This document shows, in pieces, positions 13,207 through 24,804 of a stretch of DNA of 64,000 nt; position 1 is the stretch's first letter; every line of letters begins with the position of its first letter. The position numbers and the translations under genes are program-made. The stretch is from positions 240,215,832 to 240,279,831 of the forward strand of contig NC_081409.1 in NCBI RefSeq assembly GCF_030272615.1, read 5' to 3'. The notes under the pieces were generated by a model that had not been told where the DNA came from, did no database searches, and worked only from the letters and a program-made list of their open reading frames with translations. The DNA is from Cryptomeria japonica (Eukaryota; Streptophyta; Pinopsida; Cupressales; Cupressaceae).

Positions 13207-13209
13207 TGG

Positions 13210-13415
13210 CCTCGAGGGGAGGCCAAAGCTCCCCTCTTCACACAATCATTAATCTAAGATATCTTTCCCTCATTAAAGTCACTTTGAAGATTTGTCTTAG
13301 AAGCCAACGATTGAGTAATAAGTAGACCAAATGACTTCTTTTGTTTTCTTCTGCTTGGAATAATTCAAAGAAGAAAGAAGTGTTGTTTGAATTCCAACGT
13401 CAATTTCTTGTTGGG
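13210..13415 (-). pseudogene. LINE-A ORF1, C-terminal remnant
   Basis: Just upstream of the ORF2 start the minus strand reads RKQKKSFGLLITQSLASKTN and ends with VKRGALASPRGQ, resembling the basic C-terminal tail of a plant LINE ORF1 and ending next to the ORF2 ATG. The DUF4283 and zinc-knuckle parts are missing, so ORF1 is cut. Similarity is by composition and position only. Confidence 0.45.
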
Positions 13416-13449
13416 TCCTGGGTGATGTTATTATGTGCTAATAGTATTA

Positions 13450-15609
13450 ATTATGTTGACCACGATTGGGAAATATGTATATATGTCCTTAAGCTATAAT
13501 GAACATGCACAGGTACCCATAATGTGGGTTGAATGATGCAAGTACAAAGTATCAACTCCACTTGGCTCCATAGGTTTGAGCATACCCATTTTCCCGATGG
13601 TGATTAAAAGGAGATATCACATAGGCCATTCCATAACCTAACCCTACCCATCAACCTACATAATGAGAATTAACTCATAATGCTTGCTTACATGATAAGG
13701 AAATAATTTCAAAAATATCAAATTTGGAGTCATTTTGTTGTCATCGAGATAGTTAACCGAATAAAGTGTTAATGTTGTAAACAATTTGCCAATGTTGTCA
13801 TCGAGATAGCTATACCGATAAGATGTCTAGTTTGTCAATGTTGTCATTGGGATAGCTATACCGATAAGATGTCTCCATTGTCAATGTCATCATAGGGATA
13901 GCTATCTCGATAAGGTGTCTTCGTTGTAAAAAAATGTCAAGTTTGTCATTGAGATAATTATCCCAATAAAGTGTCATCCAGATAGTTCTCTCTATCGGGT
14001 TTAGAAAATGTTGTTAAGCAGACTATTGATGGCTATGTCGATAGACGTCCCAAGATGTCAAGTCTGTCATTGGTATAGTTATTCCGATAAAGTGTCACCG
14101 GGATAGTTTTCTTTGTCGGGTTAGCATAAAATGGTTACACCACTTGTGTTAGCTACTCCGATGGGTGTTCAGGATCTCGGGTCAGGATTTCTATTCTGAT
14201 GTCGATGTCCAACAGTGGGTTGTCATTTCGAGATAGCTATCCTAATGTTCATGTCTAATTTGTTTTGCAAGATTTGGGAGTCGAATAGTCATGCATTCCA
14301 AAGGTCTGTTGTGACCACGGGAAGCTCAAATTTTGTATAAACTTTATTTTTTGAAAGGAATGAATCACTTTTGGCTTGCTACAATTCTGAATTAATTTTG
14401 TTCTTGCAAACAAAATTGACAATACCGTAGGTTCACACCAGGTATTGTACTCTGAAGCCATAATTCAGATCATTACACCTCCAAATACCACTTTGGTAAT
14501 CATAAATATACTTTAGCAACACTTTGTCATAGACCCGTGAATTCTTTTTGCACATTTTGGCTTATTTCTAAATTATCATTATTTAAACTAGGATTATTGA
14601 TATTTTAATATTCATAGTGCAATTTAATAATTAAATGTCTAAATGTGTCTTATGAGAACGTAAAATGTTTGCAATTGCATGATTGGATCAACATGCTTAT
14701 TTGGGGAGTTTGGTTTATTATTTCTAAAATGGGAATAGTAAAATTGTACTTTATATTGTGAAAATAGAGTTATTTTATCTACAATGTATTTTTCATTATT
14801 TTTGTACGTGCAATACCCTTCTAGATGGGGATTTTGAATTATTGATTGAGAGAGATTTTGTGGATAGAGGCTCATTGTATTTGGATTGGGGAGATTGATT
14901 TACTGATAAGAGGATTTCATCACCTATTGTGTATGTGATTTCTTCTTCACGTTTCAAATTTTCTTTATTTGAGGTAAGAAAAATTGGTTTTCTCTCCATT
15001 TAATTATTCATTTTGTTTCAAGTTTCTTTCTTTGGTTTAAAAAATGGATTTAGAATGTTTTTTATAGTTTACACCCAATTGACTCATGCTTTGTATAATT
15101 TATTATGTGTAAAAATTACAAAATGATGCCCTAGGTAGTGTTATGTTACCAAAGTTAGTTTGAATGCATGCAAGTTAAATTTAATTGTAGATTTGGGATG
15201 TTGTGCATATTAGTATTAATGGGTATTTGCTAGAATTTAGATTCTTGTACTCTGAATTTTTGAGCCTTTTGGAGATCCTCTAATGGCAGAAAAAACCATT
15301 GGCTTGGTCACTGGTCAAATTGTGATTTGAGTGAATTAAGGAATTTGATAGTTTTTATGTGATATTATTATGAGGAATGATGAATTATATGTATTAAATT
15401 TCATTTGTGGATCAGTTCAGATCCATTTTCATATGGTTATGAGCAATTGGACATTTTGGCTTACATGTGAATAGTAAAAAATACAATTGGCGCTAGTGCT
15501 TGAGTTTGGATTGGAAAATCAATTGGTATTTCATGAATATAGATTTGATTTGTTTTTCCTTGTTAGTTGTGAATGGGATGATCCTAGGATTAGATATTAG
15601 AGTGGATGT
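13450..15609. other. Unassigned noncoding sequence with a tandem block
   Basis: No gene is supported. It contains the degenerate tandem repeat at 13735-14140, listed separately. A short block near 13550-13580 (CTCCATAGGTTTGAGCAT) recurs near 17170-17190, so part of this sequence is repeated across the next 4 kb. Confidence 0.4.
13735..14140. repeat. Degenerate ~46-bp tandem repeat with GATAGCTAT-CCGATAA core
   Basis: Successive units begin near 13737, 13793, 13839 and 13886, each running TGTTGTCAT, then CGAGATAGCTA, then ACCGATAAG, then a GTC-rich spacer. Units become irregular after 13950. They are about 46 bases apart after the first. Confidence 0.8.
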
Positions 15610-16860
15610 AGGGAGTAGATCCAACTCGTGTTCTTGACCCATAAGTGGTACATTGGCAATCATATTTGGTGAGTTTCTTAATCAAGTGAAAACCTAATTG
15701 AAACTTGAGAAGGGATATAATATTAATTAAGATAATTGGTGCCCCAAGCATGCCTTGAGTGCTAGTACAATGCTAAGGATGAATTGGGAAGTCATGTTCG
15801 CACATGGAGTGCTAAGACTTGTCTGAAGAGGCATTCCCACTCATGTAGTGTTGGTACTTGCATGATCGTCATTCTTGTCTATGAGAGAATGCTCGGTTTC
15901 ATTTGGTGTGTCCTCACGAGAACACACAATGACACTGCCTACACTTAGCACTCTAATATCTAAGTCCTAGTACTTTGAGTAGCACCTAAGAGATTTATTG
16001 TTGCTTTCTCATTTTGGATATTGTATTGCAATATATGTTGTATGGAAAATTTGGTGTTTCTCCTTGTATTTAATGTTGCTATTTAAGGACACTTCCTCTT
16101 CCTTTATGATGATTACTGTTGCTTGAAAACTTTCTTCATTATATTTCTCTATGATTATGATGATGTATTGGTGTTGGAATCTCTCAATCTCATGTTGCAT
16201 TATGATTCATGTTTGGTATTGTGGTATCCATGTTGAGTGTTTACTCCATGATTGAAATTTGTGTAAAACTTATCTCTTGTGCCTTCTTGCTTGAGTCTTT
16301 AGATTGTGTGACTATCTTCACGGGTATGGGGGTGGACCTAAAGGTTCCACATGATTGGGTGGCATTTACAACCACTATTGGGGACTAGAGAACTTGGATT
16401 TGAAGATTGGATTCAGGAGCATATCTCTCCTTCTCTCCTCATGTTCTTCTTCTTCCTTCTTTCTTGTAAAAGTCTAACCAGGTAATTTGAATCAATGCAC
16501 TGTAATTATTCATGTAATTGTATGATTGTACACTCCAAATGGATATTGATGCAATTGAATGATATTCTAATTGATTAGGGTAGCTTTACATGTACCGGTG
16601 TTGGTATCGAGCATGATTGGGTATGTTATCTTCTTCATGCTCATTGTGATAAAATTGGTTAAGTTTTTAGGAACACATTGTTTGGTGCTTAAAATGAATC
16701 TAGATGGTGTCATGTGGTGTCTTGAGGGTCTCTTGGTCCCCTCTCATTGTTTTCTTATCTATTCAAAAGAATTTGAGTGAACCCAAGTAGGATTTGAGTG
16801 TGTTGGAGACTTTTTGCATACCTTGTCTGTAGTGCCTCTCCCCGATTCATCTTGTTTTTA
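15610..16860 (+). repeat. Single copy of the ~1.33-kb repeat family
   Basis: The run from GGGAGTAGATCC at about 15616 to CATACCTTGTCTG near 16825 matches the tandem copies at 22240-27350 block by block, for example AATCAAGTGAAAACCTAATT, CATCTTCCTTTATGATGA-like, GGTTCCACATG, GATTGGATTCAGGAG and GTGTGTTGGAGACTTTT. It has no coding frame of its own. The beginning of the unit, before GGGAGT, is absent. Confidence 0.8.
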
Positions 16861-17204
16861 GTACACTTGTAGATAATATTGATATAGCTTAGTCTTCTTT
16901 AAGGTGATTTGATGGTATAATACTATGTATTAACCCTGTTTCATGATTATATTGCATATGATGATGATTTTGATAATGCTTGGTTGTCATGACTATCTTT
17001 CTACTGTATTTGTGTTAGGGAAGATGTCATACCACTCATCATGAGCATGATATGATGTTGCGATTCTCTATCACTTGCCTGATCATTTATGATATATTAT
17101 TGTATATGTTGTCTTGTGGGTATTGGTGCTTGTAGGATTGCAGGTACCAGACATTGACTCCACCTGGTCTCATAGGTTTGAGCATGTCTTAATCCCAATG
17201 GCAA
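16861..17204. other. Unassigned sequence left of a solo LTR
   Basis: No gene seen. It joins directly to 18761 if the solo LTR and one target copy are removed. Confidence 0.4.
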
Positions 17205-17209
17205 GTTGT

Positions 17210-18755
17210 TGATAGTTTTGATACTTAATGTAAGTACATATCCAATAGCCAACAAGATGAGAGGGGGGGGGTGAATCATACAAACTTAATCTTCCATAAA
17301 AACATTAGATTCAACCTCGGTAACATATACTTTAGTAATATAACCAAAACTGCTAAACATGCAAACTCAAAAGCATATAAACATCATAAACCTCATAACA
17401 CCAGATTTAACGTGGAAACCCAAAGAGGGAAAAACCACTGTGGGATTTCAGACCCACTAAGAAATATACTCTTCTAGAGTATGCTCGGTTAAAAGAAAAT
17501 CCTGTTAAAGATTACAAACACATTGCTAGATGTGACCCGGTTAAGGGATTTCCCTCATATATGTTAGGATCTTCACCTTGTTAGAAGTGACCTTGTTAAA
17601 GGATTTCAAACACTCAATCAGAATGCCACCTTGCTAGAGGGTTTTACAAATAAGACTGTTAAGTCCACTCAGTTAAGAGATTTTCTGTCACTTTCACAAA
17701 ATAACAGCAATGAAAATCTATCTGCAACTTCACATCTAAAATGCTAAAGCAGATTCTTATTTGCTCAATACAATCTAGACATAGAACTAATCTTGTCCAT
17801 CTGCTGGGCTTCTATACTCTATTATTCAAATAGGTCTTCAAGCTTCTATGCTCGGTAATCACTATGTAGCATCCCTGTGCATACATTTGCCCACATACAT
17901 TGTTTATCAATAGTTTCCTATTTATAAACAATTCGCCAACCGCTTAATCTCCTTGATCAGATTTCCTGTGATCAATCATAGCCATCAGATCTTCAAACTT
18001 TGACTAGGTTCAATGTATCCTTCGATCTAAAAACATTTTACCCTGCCTTGGAACTTGCATACATTTCTTGGAACTTGTGCTAGGGTATTGTGGTTCAATT
18101 TGAGCTGTAGATCTTCATGCCGATTTTCCTTTGTCATAGATTCATTAACAAACTTCATGCACGACATACCAATCATTTAATCAGTTCCAGCTCATCAGCT
18201 TCCTTTATTAAATAACGCATGTAACCATTTAATGTATTCTGTTACAGCTCGGTTACAACTTGGTTATAACTCGATGAATACTAAACTTCACTTGGTAGAC
18301 ATTCTTTCTTCATTAACCGATAGCGATAACCTTAGGGTTTACCGACTAGGTTCCTTAGGGTTTACCGACTAGGTTCTTTGCTCGGTAACATAGTATAGTA
18401 TTAACCTTACAATTTACAACATATGTATGATGTTAAAACAATCTAAACATCATGATCTCTTCATTGTTTGACTCGGTAATAGTTTCCCATTGAATACCTT
18501 ATTCATCCCCTTATTCATCATATTCTTACTGTGTCTTTTACCGACATCTTTATACTCTTCAAATCATACTTCTCAAGATATGGCAACATCATACTGAATT
18601 AGAAAATCAATTTCTTGACATCAATGACAAAATAATAATATCAAGACAGTAAACATCCTTAATTAGTTATATCCATAATCATCAACAACCTTCTCAATAT
18701 CCTTGTTGAAATGCCAACAATCTCCCATTGTCTGTTATAATGTCAAATGCCAACA
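17210..18755 (-). mobile_element. Solo LTR of a Sirevirus-like family, TSD GTTGT
   Basis: A 1546-bp insertion flanked by GTTGT at 17205-17209 and 18756-18760, starting TGATAG and ending CCAACA on the plus strand. It shares three landmarks with the sequences at 23108-24588 and 60311-61454: a G-run followed by TGAATCA (17263-17278), an ACGTGGAAACCC block (near 17410), and several GTTAAGG-type short repeats (17480-17690). Inside its right end, at about 18719, the LTR proper seems to end at GCCAACA and is followed by a polypurine-like stub (minus strand AATGGGAGAT) before a second GCCAACA at the target site. No coding sequence is present. Confidence 0.85.
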
Positions 18756-18760
18756 GTTGT

Positions 18761-21700
18761 TGGAGAAGGCATGAGTTCCCTTTACTCACTCTAGGCTTAA
18801 GTTGTCATCCTTGTTAGTTGAGTGTCTTGGCGTGAGTCATCGTGTTAGTATCTTGAGTTGTGGTTGCCTTAAGGTATTGTGAGCATTTGATTATGTGATT
18901 AATTAATATTTGATTCATATAGTTTATTAATGTCAAATTAATTTAATTTATGGTATAGTTTAGATATTTAATTATTATTGGTAGCTCATTCTTGAGATTT
19001 AATACTTATTAATGTTTTATTGGTTTATATTTAAGTGTTGCTTTTATATTTATTTAATTGATTTAGTAATTTATTATTTAATTGTTATTTTTAATGTTGG
19101 TTATGATTTATATTTAATTGATGGCATTTATTTATATTGCCTTTGATTATTTATTTTATTGGGATTTTGTTTGTTATCGTACCTTTAGCTTATTTTATTA
19201 TTGGTTGATTATATTATTATATTTCCTTTGTTACTTATTTGGGTTATTTAAATAATATATTTCTACCCACCCGATATTGCTATTGGTTTAATTTGGGGTA
19301 AGTAAATAATATTATTTTATATTATTATTTATCTCGATTTTATGCATGGTTGGTATAAGATATAATATTTTAGAATATTTTGATTAGTTGATTCTATTGC
19401 ATAGTTTTGAATGCAATATTATTTATTTGTTTTCATGTGCATTTGTCGGGGTTGATTTTTCCTGGACTTTTTTTGCGACTTTGGAGATTTTGCATTGCTT
19501 GGTTTTGGTTTTGCTTGGCATTGGATTTGGATTTGCCTCTTCATAAAATTTTCTTTACCATCACTTCTATTGTTTCAATTTGGTTGACATATTTTTCTCA
19601 TTCTTTGCAATATTCATTCCGAAAAAGAACATCTTCTCCGTGCCTATGTATGTTGTTTGCAGGAAGGGAGAAATGCTACTGGAAATTGGAATAATGATAT
19701 AGTTATATTCTAAAGTTTTGGGTGTCAATCTTATTTATGTCCTTCTTTGTTGACTCGGTTGTTGTCATGAAAGGCTCTGTGTACTCCTTATGTCTGTGTA
19801 AGTTTCTCTCAGAATTCAATTCTTGTCTGGGAGGTGTTGGAAATCTATTGTCATTTAGCTTATTTGAGGATTGACAACTTGTGGGCTTTGGAGTCTTTAT
19901 TTCTATATGAGTGTTGGTTCCCTATGAGTTGACGAGTGCCATTTCTATGTTTGAGCCAATCAATTCTTCATACTTCGAATCCCATTCTTTCATTTGTTAA
20001 GTCCTTTGGTTTGTAATTGATATTGCATCTCTTTCTGGGTCATTTTGAGACCATGATCATTTTTCAGTTCAATTTTATTCTAATTCGTAAATGTCTATGT
20101 TTTATTTTCTGAGTTTCTGAGACTCTGAGTTATATGTGCTACTTTTTGTGTTATATGCGCTATTGTTTGTGTTATATGCACTACTGTTTATGTTATATGT
20201 GCTACAGTTGTGTTATATGCATTACAATATGTGTTATATGCACTGCAGTATGTGTTATATGCGTCATGGTGTGTGTTATATGTGCCATCTTGTTGTGTTT
20301 TTATGTCTAGGGCTATTTTGACTTTCAGAGTCAGATTTTCTGAATTCTGTCTTTTGTACCAAAGACTTATGTGAACTCGAGTTGTATATTGTCAGAGTTG
20401 CTTATTTATTATCTTCTATGGCTCCAACAAGTTGATGCGCTTTGCTGTGGAGGTTAAGTTATATATATGTGTATGGCTGAGAAAGGAAAAAGTTATGGTT
20501 TCTCTTATAATTGATTGTTGAGGCTCTTGGTCACTTCATGTTACTGGCATTTTGGCTTTGGTCTATTATTTGGATTTCATATCTATATGTAAATGGATGT
20601 TATTTATAGAATAAAATTGTATGAGCCTCTTGTGTTATTGAAGTATGTGTATACCCTAAGGTCTTGGAACATGATTAAGGAGAGTGGGCTTTCATGTGTT
20701 GGATGGGGTCATGTGGGAATAGACAACACGTTAGTGGATCTAGACTTCTAGGAGCTCATGAAAGTTTTCCTTATGTAATCAAGTGATAATCTTAATAATT
20801 AATTAGATGGATTGGGTATTTAGGATTCATTTAATCAAGATACTGAATAGTGTTTAGGCCCTAATGCTTAGTCACAGGGAGGATTTTTTGGGATAAGTTT
20901 GGGAAGGTCATAGTGATGGTAAACCGTACTCCCTTATTTCTCACATAGGTTGAGTTGCAGTTCCACGTGTCTATTAGGGTGATACCTTCTTTGTCAGGAT
21001 AGCATGTTTCGACATGTCTATCAAGGTGATACCTTCTTCATGATGATAGAATGTGATGACACTCCACTCCTACATGTGTCCTTGTTCTTTATGCCATGGT
21101 TGCTGATGTGCCTCTGGGAGTTTCTATGTTTATGATTAGCCTTCTGATGTGATTCGACTTATTGCATCTGATTGCTTCTTTGTTGTGGCTCTTGAGTTGT
21201 TGAGTCTCTTTTGTGGTTAGGTGTTGGCCTAGGTCTAGTGTGTGTGTGAGACCTTATGTCATCTCCTAGCATGAGGGGTGGTTCTACATGGTTGGGTGGC
21301 TTGATGCCTTCTTCCAATGGGATGTTATAAATATTGTATGATAGCGTGCATGGATGTGGATTCATATCTCTTCTTCTTGTGTATGGATTCTTGGAGCTTA
21401 TGCTATGTATTGAGATTGTAACAAAGTATCTTGTATCATGAGGAAGTTGTAAGTCTAAAAGAGACTATGTATCGTGTATCGTGTAATCAAATGTATTAGG
21501 ACATGATGTAATGCAATAGAGTGTATTGGTGTGATTATTGTAGTATCAATGTTGTATTTGGATATTCATGAATGTAACTAGAGATTAGAAAAGAACTAAT
21601 GATTAAGAAAATTTATTGGATTATCTTATGTGCACCTATGGTTAATAATGAGAAAACTAATTGATCATGTATTCGGATGTTAACTTCTTATTGTGCTTAT

Positions 21701-22239
21701 GGATATGTATGAGTATATTGTAAGCATGTGTGGGTATTCTTAAGGGAAATGAACTAAGTTTACTTTAGATAATGCTTTGCATAGAAAATATGATATCATA
21801 TTGATAGAAGGGGTAAAAGAGAATAGGAACATTTGGATTTGGTGTAGTAAAATGAATCTAAAGGTTAATGGGTATATGATAGATTATGCATATGATAGTC
21901 AATGATTCTCATGTTAAGAAGGAAAGAAATTGATTAGGTATGAATATTAGTAATGGATGTTAATGATATCATAATTATGGATGTGTGTGTGTTATTGTTA
22001 ATCAAGTAATGACATTGAGATACCCTAGGGGTGGATGGTTGTTGTACTGTTATTCTGCTTGTGTATTATGTTGTTAAGAATATGATTATGTTCAAGTTGT
22101 TTTCATGTGATGTTATGATTAATGCATATAGTACTTGTAGCATTACGTGTTGCATTAGTAGATGTTTAAAAAAATTATTATCTCTATTTGTTAGCTAGAT
22201 TAGTTATTTTCTCTAGGGTATTTTGGTGGGCGTTACATT
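18761..22239. other. Unassigned AT/T-rich sequence with repeats
   Basis: No gene is supported. 18900-19400 is very AT-rich. A 21-bp minisatellite lies at 20129-20296. About 20640-21560 looks like a much-diverged copy of the ~1.33-kb repeat: GGTTCTACATGGTTGGGTGG near 21271-21300 corresponds to the GGTTCCACATGGTTGGGTGG block of the other copies. The short open frame at 19407-19694 is Leu/Phe-rich and I take it as chance. Confidence 0.4.
20129..20296. repeat. 21-bp minisatellite, 8 copies
   Basis: Eight units starting GTTATATG, each followed by a variable 13-base part (C/T-G-C-x-A-C/T type), 20-21 bases long. Because 21 is divisible by three, it yields a false open frame with repeating Cys-Tyr-Met. 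Confidence 0.9.
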
Positions 22240-23107
22240 GTCTCCACATATTTTTGTGATTTTCTTTTGTCTTGAGTGTCATCTACATATTTGGAATTTA
22301 CTAGCATGTTCGAAGTGTCTAAGGGACCAATTGGTTCAATTGGGAATCTCATGTGCATAGTCAAATATGCATCTCAGAGGATGACATTGTAGGTTACCAG
22401 GGAGTGGATCCCACTTGTGTTCCCAATTTGTAAGTGGTACATTGGCAATCACATTAGGTGATTCTCTTAATCAAGTGAAAACCTAATTGAAACTTTGCAT
22501 GGGATAAAAAATTAATTAAGATAATTGGTACCCCAAGCACATCTTGAGCACTAGTATGAGGCTAAAGATGATTTGGTAAGGCCTAATGGCATATGGAGCA
22601 ACAAGACTTGAATTCAAAGACATGCTCACTTATGTAGCACTGGGATTTGCATGATTGTCACTCTTTTTTGTATGAGAATTATTGATTTTGTGTGGTGCAT
22701 CCTCACAAGAACACATGATGATACTCCCTTCACTTAGCACTCTAGTATCTAAGTCATGGTAGTTTGAGTAGCACCTAAGAAATGTATTGTTGCTTGCTCA
22801 TTTTGGTAATTTTGTTGTGATATATGTCGTATCAAAAATTTGGTGTTTCTCCTTGTCTTTAGTTGATGCAGGAGCATCCCCAGTTCTTGGCAATCTTGCA
22901 TCAACCAAAAATATTTCCTTTCTGTTTTGCAGTTTCAACATTTCATTCTGCATTTTCTGGAATTGGCTCACCGGATCTCGAGGAGTTGGATTTTTCTTGA
23001 AGACTTGATCATCTACCTTATTCCCAAACCACAGAGCATTTGGATAATTTTACGGCAAGTTATCACTACCGGTTTCCAATACAGTTTTTAGGTACTAGTT
23101 GCCTGGA

Positions 23108-24588
23108 CCTATTTGCATTTATAATCTATTGGGATCTATCAAATGTTATTTGTGAGGATCCGATTATTACTAAGGGGGGGGTGAATAACTAATAACAACA
23201 AACTTTAAAACTTTAACAACCACCAAAAACTTCTTTCAAAACAACTCATAAACAGTACCGGTAACAACTAAAATCATACTGCTCATTCTAAGTGTTCATC
23301 AACATGCATGCAATAGAAAGATATCAACTCAACACATAAGAATTCAATCAACACATGAACATCATGATTTTCACGTGGAAACCCAAATTGGAAAAACCAT
23401 GGTGAGAATTGGTACCCACAAGATTTTTGCACTCTTTTGAAATGCGCCCTGTTAGGAGCCTAGCCTGGTTAGGAGCTTACAAATATGCCCAGTTAGGAGC
23501 AGACCATGTTAGGAGTCCCTCGGTTAAGGGATTTACCTCAACCCTATTAGGAGATTTACTCTGTTAGGTGTAACCTTGTGAAAGGATTTAGAACCCAAGC
23601 TAATGAGTCACCTGGTGAAGGGATTTATACAATTAGGCCTATCAGGACCTACCCAGTTAAGGGATTTTGAGTCTATTGCAACTGTTAAGGGAACAATAGA
23701 TAAATGATCAAAAAATAACGCTATTTCTTGTATAGATCCTTTTCTATTCCAATCGGCTTCTCTCTTGCAGACACACATTGGTTCATCCACACACTCTTCT
23801 TCTGATCACGACATAGTAAATCATCACAGACTTGCCCTAAATAGACTCTACAACTTAGTTGGTTACAAAACCCTAAGATTTACATCATAGATCATCACAA
23901 ATATTTACAACTCATTACAAATCATCATACAAATCATTACAATCAATTACAAATCAATTATAGTCATTGAATTATCATTGCACATCGATTTGATACACTT
24001 TCAAACCCTTAGCTCATTCTACTAAGTACTTCGCACATTCCCAAGAAATTCGCTCTTTGATCGTGCCAAAACATCATTTAAACACTTCACATGGTTTCAG
24101 CCACATCATCACCAACTTACAAACATAATATAATACACCATCGAGCTCAAAATCATTACCGGTTATAATATTTGAATACCAGTTCTTAAACCCTACAGAA
24201 AATACATCGGTTAATTACAAACATGACTTCTGGTAGCCAAAACATGATGCGGCTCTAGTCATAACCTCATTACAATGTTACCAAGACATATTCCAAACCG
24301 CAACACCAAATTCTTCATCAATCTCAAGATCCAATTACTTAAGCATAACACAGTTTCACATTTACCGGTTAAAGTCTTATTTGCCAGTTAACTGTCCAAT
24401 CAATTCCATAGCTTTCCGGTCAATCATAGATGACTTAGATAACATGATAAAACAATATAATCATAGTTGCCATCAATGACAACACAAACTGATCATCAAG
24501 TCATCAAACAACATCTCAACTATATCATCACCAACAGTCCTTATACCGGTTCATCAATATCATCAACAATTATACCAATATGCCAACA
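23108..24588 (-). mobile_element. Nested Sirevirus-like solo LTR, TSD CTGGA
   Basis: A 1481-bp insertion inside the previous solo LTR, flanked by CTGGA at 23103-23107 and 24589-24593 and ending ATGCCAACA on the plus strand. It has the same G-run plus TGAAT (23175-23188), CACGTGGAAACCC (about 23374) and GTTAGG/GTTAAGG repeats (23445-23665) as the LTR at 17210-18755. The left terminus reads CCTATT rather than TG, so either the end has mutated or the exact boundary is a few bases off. Confidence 0.75.
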
Positions 24589-24794
24589 CTGGATCCCTTA
24601 TGTAGCTTGCAGAGCCCTGAACATTGATTCTGATGTTCCTTGGCATGTGGTCGACCTTCCCTTTGATCTAAACTTCATCCTTTGGATTTTTTAGAGAAAT
24701 TTCTTTGGCGGAGGCCGACCTTGTTCTTTTTACACATTAGGTCTTGTTCTTCGGTATTTGATCCTTTTTTGGGTCGACCGGATCCCCTTTGATT

Positions 24795-24804
24795 GTATAA
24801 ATAA
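24795..24804 (+). promoter_or_regulatory. TATA-like box of a solo LTR
   Basis: GTATAAATAA, about 300 bp from the LTR end, in the position expected between U3 and R. Confidence 0.4.

Noticed and set aside
13416-13450. Possible target duplication for LINE-A (GATGTTATTATGT against GATTTATTATGT near 7084)
   Set aside because: The left copy is not adjacent to the poly(A) tail and the match is short and AT-rich.
19407-19694. 95-codon hydrophobic open frame
   Set aside because: Leu/Phe-rich translation of T-rich DNA with no family match or context.
20136-20321. 61-codon plus-strand open frame
   Set aside because: It is the 21-bp minisatellite read in frame.
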